Part shown: positions 22,154 through 33,636 of the stretch, piece after piece | Layout: every line of letters starts with the position of its first letter | Numbering within the stretch: the first letter of the stretch is position 1 | The notes under the pieces: generated by a model | The model's database searches: none | Told to the model about the DNA's origin: nothing | What the model saw: the letters and a program-made list of their open reading frames with translations, nothing else | Program-made: the position numbers and the translations under genes | Assembly (NCBI GenBank): GCA_016098155.1 | Contig: JAAAJB010000241.1 | Location: 1-46,096, forward strand | Direction of reading: 5' to 3' | DNA from: Actinomortierella ambigua | Lineage: Eukaryota > Mortierellomycota > Mortierellomycetes > Mortierellales > Mortierellaceae | Length of the DNA: 46,096 bases

Positions 22154-22945
22154 TTCAGGGGAGGGGAAAGGGGGGGAGGAGGCGAAAGAGTGAAAAAACT
22201 GCAATGCAAGACATCAACTTCGCAGCAGAGAGGTATAAAAGCCACGCTCTTTAATGCCAATTCTCCCGCCGACTGCATGGAAATGCAGATGCATCAATCC
22301 AAAACAATGTTTGTGATCAGGCTCTTTGCCAATCTTCAATGATGCTGCGCCAAAACAATGCAACATAGTTGCTGTTATTGTCGACAACTCGTCGTCATGG
22401 ACGATTCGACTCATTCATGACCAAGGTGCCCTGTGCTCATGAACGTTCGTCTCTGGAAGCTACATATTCAAAGGGGGACTAATGGTATCGATTCTTTGGT
22501 AAAAAAGAAGGCTCAGACTGACCAGTCAGTGGACTTTAAAGTCAGCCCAATGGCTATTTTTCTGCTGTGGAAGAGATACCCCATTTCCCCGCGCATGGCC
22601 TTATTGCTGACTGCTGCTGTGTCGGCGTAAAGAGGTGGCCTGTTTGGTCTCTCCGCTCAGACGGGGCAGCAACACCAAGCAAAAGGAAAAAAAAAACAAA
22701 AAGGGTATCATTTGTGTGGTGTGAATGGCTCTGCTCAACCCCTCAACTTCAATCTTTTAAACATACCTGAAAAAAGGTGTGTCCACCCCCCGTCCGTTCA
22801 GTACCCCACCTGCTGGCCCAGCCAATAGCCCTAACCGTTTTTGCCTCCAAGACAAAATTGAGAGACTCATTCAGAGGTTTTCATTCTCATTCCATTCGAC
22901 ATCCCCCCCTCCTCTCCATCAGCCCTGTGTTGATCTGATTCAGCG
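22154..22945. other. Divergent promoter interval
   Basis: Lies between the adenosyltransferase and the Prm10-like gene. No gene is seen. A TATAAAA sequence on the plus strand near 22234 is far from any start and was not assigned. Confidence 0.5.
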
Positions 22946-25900
22946 ATGACCAACGCTGAGGACACTGCCACTTTCAGCACTGCTCAAACCAGAGTAGAAG
23001 AGGAGAGTAGCACCAGCAGCTCGTCTGCAAGTAGTACCACCGTAGAATCTCCCTCCCCCTTATCACCAGAGCTGCAGGCACAATCCCTGCAGCCACACCA
23101 TCCACAACCACAACAGCACACCACTATCACCTTTGATCCGTCCATCTCAGTCCCTAGCTCCTCCTCGGCCATCACCACCAGCTGCAACACCCACCCGCAC
23201 CATCCTGAACCCTTGCTTCGCCGTCGTGGGAGCACAGCCCTCGCGCTCGGCCTGTCCACCTCGACCACCGCTGCAGCAGCGGTGGTGGCACCCTTTGGCA
23301 ACAGCCTGCCGTCGGCCGCCGCGACATCGACGCAGCCAGCCTTGGGGGGTGGGGCCATGTCTGGGCTATCGCTGCCCAGTTTTGGCAATGCGGCGGCGTC
23401 GTCGTCGTTGATGCCCCTGAACGACTTTTCGACGATGTTGCCCGATGAGACAACCGACTCGGCAGGACCGACGCCCATCCCAACACCGTTGGGCTCGCCG
23501 CGAGCGGAACTGCAAAAGCTCAGTCTGGGCATGGAGCGGTATGCAAGGGCCGTCGAGGACCCTGCCGTCATGGGCGGTAGCTTCTCGGGCACGGTGCCTT
23601 TGCCGTCGCTGTCGCAGAGCCATCCACCTATTGCTCGTCAGGGTTCGACCGCCTCTTCCTCAGCGGCGGCAGCAGCAGCGGCGGCGATGATGGCGATGAA
23701 GGACAGGCAGGGAGGTGGTAGCGGTGGACCCTTGTCGCCGTCGTCCACCGTGAATGCTTCGACGGGGATCAACCTTCATACGTTGAAACGCGCCATCTCT
23801 GGCAAGTTTGTCGGCAGTGGTTCTAGTGGTGCTCATAGTGGTCTACCTCACCATCACGCGCCACAGTCGGTCAATGATCTCGAGGCTGCATTCGACATTG
23901 CCGAGCGGCGCGATAGCCACAATGCAGAGGCGGTGATGCTCGAGGGCCTCGGCTACGCACCCCAGCCAATTTTGCTCCCAGCAGTTTCGGCCACGCGTCA
24001 GCAACAAGAGGCGGCAGGCGATGAGGACGTGAAGGGTTCCGCGAGGGCGAACACGGCTACTACCACGACGACAAACACTGCTGCTGCTGCAACTTTTACA
24101 CCAGTATCGCGATCACGGGCACCAACCGCGGCGTCGTCGTCTGTCTCCAAGGGTCGCCACATGATGGCGATGCAAGAGGTGCCTGATTCGCAGATACGTC
24201 GACGAAAGACCAAGGGAGGCATTCTTTCGCAGCTGCTCAAGCTTCAGCGGCAAGAGGCTGCCGCCGTCGCTGCTGCCAGGGCAGCAGCAGCGGCCACCGC
24301 TGCCACGTCGTCATCGTCAGGGCACTCTCGCAAGCGGGACACGGCACGACCAGGTGGATCAGGGGTGAAAAAGTCCAAGATGGGGTTCCACTATCGTGGG
24401 TCGTCGTCCAAGAACAACTCGGTCGTGGACCTCGTCTCGGGGTCGGTGACGACCACGCCCCGGGTCTCACCACGCAACTCGACGCTGTTTGAGTCGATCG
24501 GGCCGGAGGAGACGATGACACGGCTGCCGACGCAGCCGTCGACGAGCATCAATGCCGCTAGCTCGCCGTTTTCACGTCTCAGCCGACACAACTCTGTGGC
24601 AACGCACCACCATCATACGATGGAGGAAATGGAGGCGATCAGCGCCGCAGCGACTGCGGCCAGGAATCTGGGGATCCATCACGACATTGCCGATATCTTG
24701 GGACGGCAATCGTTCTTGATTTTGATGGCCAAGGCCCTGATCCTCTACGGCGCGCCCTCGCACCGTATCGAGGAGACGTGTTCACGACTGGCGCGCAAGC
24801 TGGAGGTCGACGCGTCGTTTGCGCTGCTGCCGGGCCTGATGACGATCTCGTTCAGTGATCCCGAGACGCACACGAGCGATACACGGCACCTGCGATGCAC
24901 GCAGGGGATGGACATGTACAAGCTGTCGAAGGTGTACCAGATCGCCCTGGGGGTCCTCCGTGGGGACGGGATGGAAAAGGCGAACAAGGCGCTGGAGGCC
25001 GTGACGACGGAGGCCGGGTACTACCCGGTGTGGGTGACGGTGATGGCGTGGATGGGGTCGTCCGCGTTTGTGGCGCCGTTGGCGTTCAAGGGCAGCTGGA
25101 TCGACTGTGGACTGGCGGCGTTGTGTGGACTGTTGGTGGGGGTGTTGGGATTGGTGGCGGCCAAGTTTCCGATCTATGGCAATGTCTTTGAGATCACGTC
25201 GAGTATTGTGGTCGGGTTCATTGCGCGCGCGTTGGGGGACCATGTGTGCTTCTCGGCGGTGGCGTTGGCGGGTGTGGTCGTGCTGTTGCCGGGTCTGTTG
25301 CTGACGCAGGCGATCATGGAGCTGGCGTCGCGGAATATTGTCTCGGGCGCGGTGCGCATGTTTTATGCGCTCATGTATGCGTTCTTCTTGGGCTTTGGAC
25401 TTTCGATCGGTGCCGAGCTCTGGGAATTTGTAAGTGTCTTTTTTATTGTCCTAGTATATGTGTGTGTATGTGTACATATGCCCTTGTTTTGTGTCCACAC
25501 TAACGCCATCTCGCACTTCCTTCTTTCTTTTGGACCCACTTTAGATCACTCATCCTTCTCCGATAAGCGACGCAGCATGCGAGCATGGCGTAAACCACTG
25601 GTGGTACTGGCTCATCTTCCCGGGCGTCTCCATATCGATCAACATTGTCTTCAACGCCCACCCCTCGCAGTGGCTGGGCATGACCTTGGTCACCGCCGTG
25701 GGCTTTTGTGTCTCGTACTTTATGCCGAGCAGTTCGCCACAGATCACGTCCGCCATTGCCGCGTTTGCAGTCGGCATTGCCGGTCAGGCCTATGGTCGCC
25801 TGACGGGCCAGCTGAGCTACGTGCCCCTGTTATCGGGTGTCTTGTTGTTGGTCCCGGGATCGGTCGGTGTACGAGGCACGCTCGCCTTCTTTGGTAGCAA

Positions 25901-26027
25901 CCCAAGCCAAGGGTTCGAGTTTGCGCTGACCATGATCAACGTCGCCATGGGCATCACACTCGGCGTGTTTTGCTCCGCCCTGGTGTGGTATCCGTTCTGG
26001 CGGAAGGCGACCTTTATGAACTTTTAA
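22946..26027 (+). CDS. ThrE/Prm10-type membrane protein with long disordered N-terminus
   Basis: Two exons (22946-25429, 25545-26027) in phase 0 give 988 residues. Residues 1 to about 570 are low complexity, rich in Ser, Ala, Thr, Pro and Gln with homopolymer Ala runs, and include a basic RRRKTKGGILSQLLKLQRQE segment near 420. The membrane domain begins near 575 with GRQSFLILMAKALILYGAPSHRIEE, the start of the ThrE family (DUF1212), and continues with FALLPGLMTISF and YYPVWVTVMAW. About ten hydrophobic spans follow; the last half resembles the second ThrE domain (AYGRLTGQLSYVPLLSGVLLLVPGS). Bacterial ThrE exports threonine and serine, and yeast Prm10 is a pheromone-regulated relative of unknown transport role. 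Substrate is therefore unknown. Its 3' end converges on the coiled-coil adaptor gene, 301 bases away. Confidence 0.88.
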
Positions 26028-26328
26028 GAATCAACATCGCCCTCCTTGTATTATTTCTCGTACTTTACCCCCAATATACCTCTCTAATTTCCTCGCCTGT
26101 GAATATATCATGACTGCGGTGGGTGCAAACGCTGACTATGTTTGAAATGACTATTGCTCTTCGCAGCTGCAAACTGATCTGCCTCATCAACAAGTCCCCT
26201 GTTTCATTCAATAATACGAAAAGAGAATTTAGTGTATTGGCAAAGGGGCAGAAAACTAAAGTACAGCGATGGTTGGTTGGTGTAAAGGCTGAGAAAGAGA
26301 AGAAGCCAAGCCTTGTAGGAGAAATCTC

Positions 26329-29300
26329 TTAATGCGAGAAGGAAGATCGTCTAGATGCAGGTTTGGAGCTCGAGGGCGACAAGGTGGCGCCCGTGGTGGT
26401 AGTTGTTGTTCGGTTCGCGCCAAGGCGACCAGCAGACAACATTGTCGACGACGAAGACGACGACGAAGTATTTGAACCTGCAGAGTTGGCAGACAACGTG
26501 CGTGTCAGTCCTGGTCGAATGTTGGCCGATAGCTTCGCTCTCGACGAAGCAGAGGGTGCTGGTGAAGGGGACCGGCTATTGGTGCGTCCAAACGCAGAGA
26601 CTGGTATGGGTCGAGCGCCATTGATGCCAGTACCAACAGCTGCAGCACCCGGGCTCAAGCGACCCGAACCAGGCGCGTTGGTGGGCATGGCGGTTCTGCC
26701 ACCGAGACGCGATGTTGTTGAAGGACTATTGCGTCCCGATGCCGATCCTGAAACTGATGATCGCCTCATGGGACTCACACTTCGACTCCGGATCGACGAC
26801 GAAGGTGAGCTTGGGCGCGCCGCAGCGGAAGGTGCAAGGGGTGGTCGGGAAGGGCTCATACGTCCCATCGCTGGTTCTTCATAGGGCTTTGCCAGATCAC
26901 TTGCTGTCTGAGGCGTCGAGGCAGTCATAGTTTTGGTGGTGGGCTCGTCTGCTGGCTCTGGTCGCTTCTCCGTCCCTTCACTTGTGTCCTTTGTGTCAAC
27001 TACCGAGTCTGTACTTGGGGTATCGTGGATGGATGTAGAGTCGGTCCTGGGGGTATTTTCAGTAGCGCTGATTGTTGGAGACGAAATCATCGTTGGCTCG
27101 GGCGTTGTTGGACCATCTGGTGGGATTGGAGTGGCGACTTGTGAAGGTTCAACATCGTGTTCAGAGCGATCAGACTGGTCCGGCTGTGATGGCAGGTCGT
27201 TTGTCTGCGTCTCCAACAGCGATGGCTGCTGCGCCTGCTGCATTTGCTGTGGGCGGTCCTTGCCAAGTCCTGGCGGGTTGTGAGCACTGTAGACGTGTTG
27301 GTTACTACCAGAGCTGATGGCGAGACTACTCACACTGGAGCTGCTCTTCGATGGAACGATCGATCCTGTTGATCCTGCTGATTTATTGGCCTTGGTCTTG
27401 GTGATCACATTGGACAGCTCGGAGGAACACGAAGCCGACAGGAGATACCGGAGACCAGGCTGGTGATCGATTGCGCCAGAGCGAGAGCGACCTAAGGATG
27501 GTGACGATGATGATGTCGACGACGTTGTAGATGCTGCGGAGATGCTACCGCGATGTCCGTTCGCCAGTGCAAAAAGTGAGCCGGTCGATGCACTCAAAGA
27601 CGACGAGTGAGGTGAGGTAGCCCTAGAATTTCGTCGGTGGGGCGAAGCGCCTGCAGAGGCCGTCAGCGGTGCACGAATCGAGGGAGTGTGAGCTGGCTTC
27701 TCAAGCGCGACGCTAGGGTTCCATGGTGGTCGCGACATGCCAGATAGCATGCTGCGGAAGATATTGCTCGTCTCCAGGCGCGCATGGAGCTCAGAGTCCC
27801 CACTTGCACGATTGGGTAATGATCCCGTGCTGGCCCGTGCTCGATCTCTAAAGTTGTTAGAGTGGTGGATGCTGGGCGATTGGCTAGGGGATCGGGGGGT
27901 TGTTGGGGGTGTCGTACGGTCGCCACGGACCCGGCGGTTGTTGTTGGATGGGGATGTGGGTATAGGGCTCGTTTGGGTAGCGGCCTCAACAAGCTGCAAC
28001 TCGGAAGCCAAAGATGTGCCGGATGACTCGTCCTCCGGGTCGTTCATAACCGTTGGATCTGTATCCTCTGTCACCTCGCTCAAACTTGATGCCGACCTCC
28101 TCATGCGTCGCATCGCGTCACCAAGACTGCCTCCGGATAGCTCGCTTGCCAACGTTCCTCCGAGCTCAGCACCGAGCGATGAGCCTCCAGCGCCTCCATC
28201 GTCATCCCAATGATCGGGGTCCAGTTCAGATGCCAAAGATTGATGTTGGATCGCGTCTTCATTGGTACGAGTCGTGGCAGTGCCAGCATTGCCCATCGAT
28301 CTCTGTGGTCGCGATCCTCGAGCAGGCGACCACCCACGACCCTGCATGTCTGATTCCTGTCGTAGGTTGTGGATGGTATCCTGTGCCTCTTCCAGAAGCT
28401 GCGCATACTCTCGTGTGTTGGTAATCATCTCTGTCACTTTGCCTTCGCACTTGACTTGTCGTGTTTCGAGCTCTTCTAACGTCATTTTCATTGAATCGCT
28501 CTCTGAGAAGACCTATTTTGTCATAACGATCATCCCCGCCCCTCCTCTCTCGGTCAGTTTGATGGTACAAAAGTCAGCGAAAGCAGCCTCAAGCACGGGA
28601 ATACTTGGCGTTACCTTTCCCAGGTCGGACTGAATGCTCTTGACAACCATTGTGGTAGTGGAGTGAGATTGCTTCTGCTTTTGGAGTGCATTTTCAAGCT
28701 GGACCTGAAGATTGACGTTGAGCTCCTGAGTGGATGCCAGCTCCTGCTCGACCTCGCCTAGTCTTCGGGCATAGGTGTTGACCTTGCTCTTTGCCTCCAT
28801 CATCTCCGAAGCCATCTCGGACATTTGTTCTGTCAGTTCGTCCAGCTCTGACCGGAACGTCTTGAAGTCTTTTCGACACATGTCGAGCTCACGTTGCAAG
28901 ATGTGATTCTGTGTTGTGAGGATTTTGATCTCGTTCTCAGATCCTGCCAGTTGTGTTGAAAGTTCTTTGGATCGGTTCGCTTTGGACTGTAGCATCATAT
29001 TCTGGTCCTGCAATGCTTGGATCTAGAGGGAAAGAGAGATGATGGTGATGGGACGGGGGGGGAGAGAAAGTGAGGAGAAGGAGAGGGAAGGAGAGGGGGA
29101 ATAGAGGGGTGTGTGTCGTGTGCAGGTACAAGGTGTGAGTGAGTGAGAGTGGAGGAGGGCTGCATCTGTAGGAGCTAGCATATCTTGTCATGGCGAGATG
29201 AGGCGGTGGTTACTGTCAAGCGCACTCTTCATACCTTGGCATAGGACTCTATCTCAACATGCTCCAGTTGTTGCTGAAGTCCAAGACCGAGTCGTGCAGC

Positions 29301-30157
29301 AAGATCAAGATCGGATGCAAGGTGTTGTCGCTCGTGCTCCTTCTCAACTAATAAGCGCCTTAACAGAGCAGTGTCCTGGATCTTTTCAACCTCAACGGCG
29401 AGTTCGCTTGTGTCGATCGAGGGGTCTTTTCCAGCTGTTGGAGGGTTGTCCGCGGGAGAAAGAGAGAGAGAGAGAGAGAACAGGAAAATCTTTTGGGGTT
29501 AGTCGTGCAAGGACACAATCAAAAAAGACTACTGACATTCTAAAGATATCTATCTCGCTCCAATGTTGTTTGTTACCTAATACAGCTGCTTGGCCTGAGA
29601 AGATGTCATCGGCGGCGGGGATATAGGGGGGAGGGTGTGAAGCGTTCTGGAGGGGACAACGAGGATGTGTCAGGACGAGAAACATGGAGCAAAGGGGGGA
29701 GGAGGAAGGAGAAGACACGACAACATCGTAACACGAAAAAAAGTTGGGTTAGTGTGTGGGGTCGGACTCAGGAAACTTGGTTCATTGCCCCGGGTTCGCT
29801 CAAGTGTAAGAGCAGTTCTTTTGAAGGAAAGGAGGAGGAAGGGGCAGTAGCGAGATCATGTCTTTTTTTTTTTTGGCTCCTAGGAGCAATGTACAGTACT
29901 CATAATCCGAGTTCCGTGACATCAATTGCTAGTGGGAATCAATGCCTCACTCTCAATCTCTCTCTCTCTCTTCTAGCTTCCATGTGGTAAGGATCGGGGG
30001 CAACGGCTGCATGGGGGAGGTAGCGCGGAGAGGGAGATACAGACGATGGAGGCAGTGGAGTTGTTGCACTTTTTGCTCGTTCTCGTCTCTCCCTTGCCCA
30101 CCTGTGTATGCTCCTTACACCTGCACTACAAACTAGGCCATCCCTTGCGGCCATCAT
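26329..30157 (-). CDS. Large coiled-coil protein resembling TRAK/BICD-type motor adaptors (CC1 box)
   Basis: Exons: 30157-30119 or, alternatively, 30157 to about 29947 (uncertain first exon), then 29646-29577, 29434-29235, 29022-28615 and 28512-26329, all in compatible phase; about 966 residues in the short form. Exons 3-5 encode heptad-rich coiled coil. HLASDLDLAARLGLGLQQQL, in the 29434-29235 exon, matches the CC1 box (AAxxG) through which BICD, TRAK, HAP1 and Spindly adaptors contact dynein light intermediate chain. REYAQLLEEAQDTIHNLRQE aligns with the end of the HAP1 N-terminal domain of TRAK proteins. The remaining 600 residues are Ser/Pro/Thr-rich and probably disordered, with many SP/TP and RxxS sites. 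Role inferred: linking an organelle or cargo to microtubule motors. The assignment is by motif and layout, not by full-length similarity. Confidence 0.72.
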
Positions 30158-30679
30158 GGCAACGTTCTTGCCTCAGCAGGGGGTAAAGGGGGGGACAGAA
30201 AGAGATACAGCCAAAGCACGCGCGTGCTACATATTTTTTTTTTGCTTTTACGGCTGCTGTTGTCTCTAATGCCAGCTTGGCCCGATGACCACTGGAAAAA
30301 CAACATTGCTGCATGTGCCGTGTTCCTGAGAGGAGGCAACACTTGACTGTGTGTGCCCCCCCCCTCTCCTCACTTTTTTTTTTTTTTTTTTTGCTCTCCC
30401 ATTTCATCGGTGGAAGAGCTCAACGACCGTATTTGGTCCTCCAATCCCACGCTGACAACGACCCTTCTGTCCTTGGTATGCTACCAACGTGGTTGTCGCA
30501 GAAATTGGGTCGTCGTCGTGTCCACGACCACATTCATCTTCTTTTGAATTAGAGCAATAGTCGCCGACACAACTACGACCTTCTTTCCCCCACCATCTGC
30601 TCCACAAGAACATCCTATCCCCATCACAACGAAACTCTCGCGGGCTAGACTACCTACGAAAGCAACTACCCCATCATCG
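30158..30679. other. Low-complexity intergenic DNA
   Basis: Contains T runs (30232-30244, 30368-30391). A short open stretch on the plus strand (about 30408-30478, ending before a gtatgc) looks weakly coding but could not be linked to a start. Confidence 0.35.
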
Positions 30680-31003
30680 ATGCTCTTCAGTCCACGCGCT
30701 CTGCAGCCCCCTAATTTAAAGGCCCTTCTCAGATACGCTAGGCATTTGGCTCCATTCACCATCCCTATCCGCTCTGTTCATCGTTTCTCCTCCAGAACCT
30801 GCCTTGACAAAAGGAAGGGTCGCCTCTCACCGCCTGCCTTGCATTGGTTCCGATCCACTGTTGCGCCTAGCATGATGCCTCCGCTCTCAAAAAAAAAAAA
30901 AGATACTTTGGGTCGCGATAACGATTCGGAAGGGGGGGGACTGGGGGAGTTGTGGGGTGAGAGGTGGGACATGGGGCTGCATACCTCGTATGAATCCTCG
31001 TGA
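30680..31003 (+). CDS. Hypothetical 107-residue protein with mitochondrial-like N-terminus
   Basis: Open frame from the ATG at 30680. The first 40 residues contain Arg, Lys, Leu, Ala and no acidic residue (MLFSPRALQPPNLKALLRYA...), the composition of a mitochondrial presequence. The second half is charged and includes a run of lysines from an A-rich stretch and a Gly/Glu/Asp-rich tail. The frame is open upstream to about 30550, so an earlier exon may exist. No family is recognised; the LLRYARHLAPFT segment superficially resembles Mediator Med4, but this is not enough to call. Could be chance. Confidence 0.25.
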   Translation: MLFSPRALQPPNLKALLRYARHLAPFTIPIRSVHRFSSRTCLDKRKGRLSPPALHWFRSTVAPSMMPPLSKKKKDTLGRDNDSEGGGLGELWGERWDMGLHTSYESS

Positions 31004-31584
31004 TTCTGCCTCAGCATGATTGCTCAGCTGCAATGCAAGTGGGGTTGGTTGGGGTTCAGAGGAGAACAAAGTCGGAAAGCGTATTCGTGTGATGTTGAGC
31101 TGGATAGTTGTCTGGTTTGGGTGAGCCAAGAGTTATGGTAATAAAGCCAAAAGTAAAAAAGAGACGGGTTGTGGATGATGAGAGCACGATCGTGAGCAGG
31201 AGCAGCTGATTGCCAAAGGGGAGAGGAATAATGCAATCAGAACAAGAATAAGACAAGGGTTGTGGGTAGAATGGTGAAGGGATGGAGCAAATTATTTTGG
31301 CGAGGAGGATTGTTAATGGGAGAGAGGGTGTATGAGAGAAGGAGAAAGAGGAGAAGGAAGGTTGCGAGAGTGACAATGGTGAGAAAGAGAGAGAAAAGGG
31401 TATCAAAGTAGGAGAAGGGGGGGAGAGGAGGGAAAGGACGCTCCAAATAATGTGTGTGCACACAAGGTGTATCTGTGTGTATGTGTGTGTTGAGAGAATC
31501 AGAAAAGGGAGAAAACTCCGGTAAACTTTTTATCACTTGCAATCACACGCTTCAAAAAGGTTTCAGGCACGCGCTGATGCGCGT

Positions 31585-31621
<37 letters not shown>

Positions 31622-31734
31622 GACAGACTTCTCCACCCACACACCCATACACCCCAAAAAGACTGCACTGAGAAAATGAGCCTGCTGGATATATCATATT
31701 AGGGAATTCTTTTTTAATAGTCTGGCTGTTTGGC
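31004..31734. other. Purine/pyrimidine-asymmetric low-complexity interval
   Basis: The plus strand is GA-rich from about 31270 to 31440 and CT-rich thereafter. Minus-strand open frames here encode only Ser/Leu/Phe/Pro repeats and are judged spurious. No gene is seen. Confidence 0.6.
31589..31619. repeat. TC microsatellite
   Basis: About 15 perfect TC dinucleotides. Confidence 0.95.
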
Positions 31735-31947
31735 TCAATCGTTCTTCTTGTCCGAAACAATGGACCCCTCGACCCCGGCTTCAGCTTCTGCACGCTGGAG
31801 TTCTTGACGCTCAGCGTGCTCCTGCTTCCCAGCACGCACGATCAAGCTAATGGCTGCAGACAGCAACACAGACACGACAACCGCACACACCACCAGTAGC
31901 CCCAATATCTTGGCCCAAGGGATCTCGACAGACTCTTGCGACGACAT
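31735..31947 (-). CDS. Small single-span membrane protein, 70 residues
   Basis: ATG at 31947 (MSSQESVEIPWAKILG). One strong hydrophobic segment covers residues 10-36 (ILGLLVVCAVVVSVLLSAAISLIV), followed by a basic stop-transfer RAGKQE and a charged, probably helical tail (HAERQELQRAEAEAG) ending in SDKKND. The frame opens further upstream, but the added part is Ser/Phe-rich leader-like sequence, so the internal ATG is preferred. No introns and no family recognised. Topology by the positive-inside rule is N-terminus out, C-terminus in the cytosol. Confidence 0.55.
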   Translation of the reverse strand: MSSQESVEIPWAKILGLLVVCAVVVSVLLSAAISLIVRAGKQEHAERQELQRAEAEAGVEGSIVSDKKND

Positions 31948-32435
31948 TACGGAAATGGGAGAACGAATGATGGCGAAAGAGTGTGAGAATGAAGAGAAAA
32001 GAAATGTCCGTGACGGTATTTGATGTGTGCCGGATAGGCTTCTCAATGTAGACCTTATCACCGATATTATTACATCCTAGCAACACGTGCCTGGCGCAGG
32101 CCAAACATTGATCCTCTCCATGTAAACACTACATAGAAGCTCTCAAGCTTTCATAGCTAGACTAGCTGAGAGTGGGGGTGGGTGGATCCGTGGTGGAAGC
32201 ACTTTACGTTGCACCAAAACTTTCATCCATGACCCAGGTGAGGCTCAGGAAAATGAAACGCTAGTGTCTTCACCAAACACGCCTTGGCATAGCACGCCAC
32301 TTTGAGCAAAGACGTGTGTGATCTATTTATCGGCACAGTTGTCATGGGTGGTGTAAAAAGGTCATCTCATTCATCGACATCCACTCAAGGTCATCTTCAT
32401 TCCTCCATCACTTCACACCTTGATGGAGGCCTCTC

Positions 32436-32667
32436 TAGCCAAGCCTTCGCTCGTAGTAAGAAGACTAGCGCTCTGGGCCCCAAACAACTAACCAGTAGTG
32501 CCTGGGTGTTCAAAACGCAGAGCCACAAAGGGGCTTGGAGAGGTTCGTGCCTCTTTGTGGTTCTGTTAGACGCCCTCCAGCACGTTTACGAGTACTCGGG
32601 CACTACTGGCCATTGGCTTGGGACCGGAGTGCCAGAGTCTTTAAAACCACACTGGCAAGGTTGCCTA
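32436..32667. repeat. MITE-like foldback element
   Basis: The two halves are imperfect inverted repeats of each other over about 115 bases each. Matching blocks include AAGACT, a CCCAA block, CCAGTAGTGCC (32491-32501 against 32598-32608 reversed) and the central CCACAAAG/CTTTGTGG around 32523-32560. The match weakens outside about 32436 and 32667. No clear target-site duplication was seen. The structure fits a non-autonomous DNA element or a long hairpin. Confidence 0.65.
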
Positions 32668-32963
32668 CTGGTGTATTTCATAGACTGTAGAGGAATGGCC
32701 ACCAACAGATCCCCTTTCATGAGTTCTGGCTATGACAGATGGCGCAAAGTCGAAAGTGATTCCATGAAACGCGTTCGATACAAATCCTAGATGAGTGATC
32801 CACCTCCAGATAACCCCCTATCAGGTATGTTTCTTACACACTTCCATATTTTATCAGCATGACAACACCCAGAAAGTTTATCTTCCTTGAAACCATTGGG
32901 TATATACGGGCCAGACAATATGGGCCAGACGAAGCAGCATGCCGAGGTGTCACTACGCGATCA

Positions 32964-33636
32964 TTAGTCCAAGTGCTCCTGAAGAAACTCCATACGTTCC
33001 CTTGCATCTCCATGCCCTTGTCCTGCAGCCTTCCTGTACCACCTAATCGACTCATTCATATTCATAGTAACACCACGGCCTCTCCCGTACATTCGTGCAA
33101 GACCATACTGTGCTGCTGCAAATCCTTGTTCGGCTCCTTGACGGTGCAATAAAATAGCTTTTGCATTATCAGCAGACGCCCATCCCTCAAGATTGTCGAT
33201 GGTAGTCAGCCATTCCACATGAAAGGGTGCGCTTGGTTCTCCGCCATCGGCAGCCTTGTGGAACAAGTCAAGTGCCCTCGCATAGCACTGACCGGTCTCT
33301 AAGCCAAGTTGAAACATTGATCCAAGATTAAACTGAGCAAACGCGTTGCCTTGGGTGGGCACTCACTTTTGCTTTACAAATCGAATGCCATGCGGTCGCT
33401 CTGCTCGAGGCCCTCGCCAAGGTCACATCGCCAACCAAGACTATTTTATGCATGCGCATTCCCTTGTTCAGCCGACTTGGTGGAACCACTTGACTGCCTC
33501 CATGTCATTCTGGTCAACCCCTCGTCCACGTATGTACATCACTCCAAGATTGCATTGCGCGTCCGCATCCCCTTAGTTCGACTGCCTTGGTGTACCACTT
33601 GGTTGCCTCGATACTGCTCTGATCGATCCCCGGGGG
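32964..33636 (-). pseudogene. Decayed Sel1-repeat gene fragment
   Basis: The minus strand encodes the C-terminal Sel1 repeats of a relative of the kinase/Sel1 gene at 35.7-38.7 kb. The best-preserved part ends with ESIRWYRKAAGQGHGDARERMEFL, matching TAIVWYGKATAQGHTDAAQRMEFL in the relative, and includes FNLGSMFQLGLETG and GEPSAPFHVEWLTT, which align with FNLASMYELG and GEPNAHFHVQWLTS. Upstream repeats (AEQGNAHA.NSLGW, VMYIRGRGVDQND, IEATKWYTKAV) are split by a frameshift near 33455-33475 and by stop codons, one at a CAA-to-TAA position. The 5' part is lost at about 33636, where retroelement sequence begins. Sel1 repeats are TPR-like helical adaptors. Confidence 0.8.

Noticed and set aside
22233..22241. 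TATAAAA on the plus strand
   Set aside because: It is about 700 bases from the nearest plus-strand start, so it was not assigned as a promoter.
31024..31542. Ser/Leu/Pro/Phe-rich minus-strand frames
   Set aside because: The sequence is a purine/pyrimidine-asymmetric low-complexity tract, and such tracts open frames by composition.
32302..32790. 162-residue plus-strand frame
   Set aside because: It runs through the whole foldback element, so the open frame is likely accidental.
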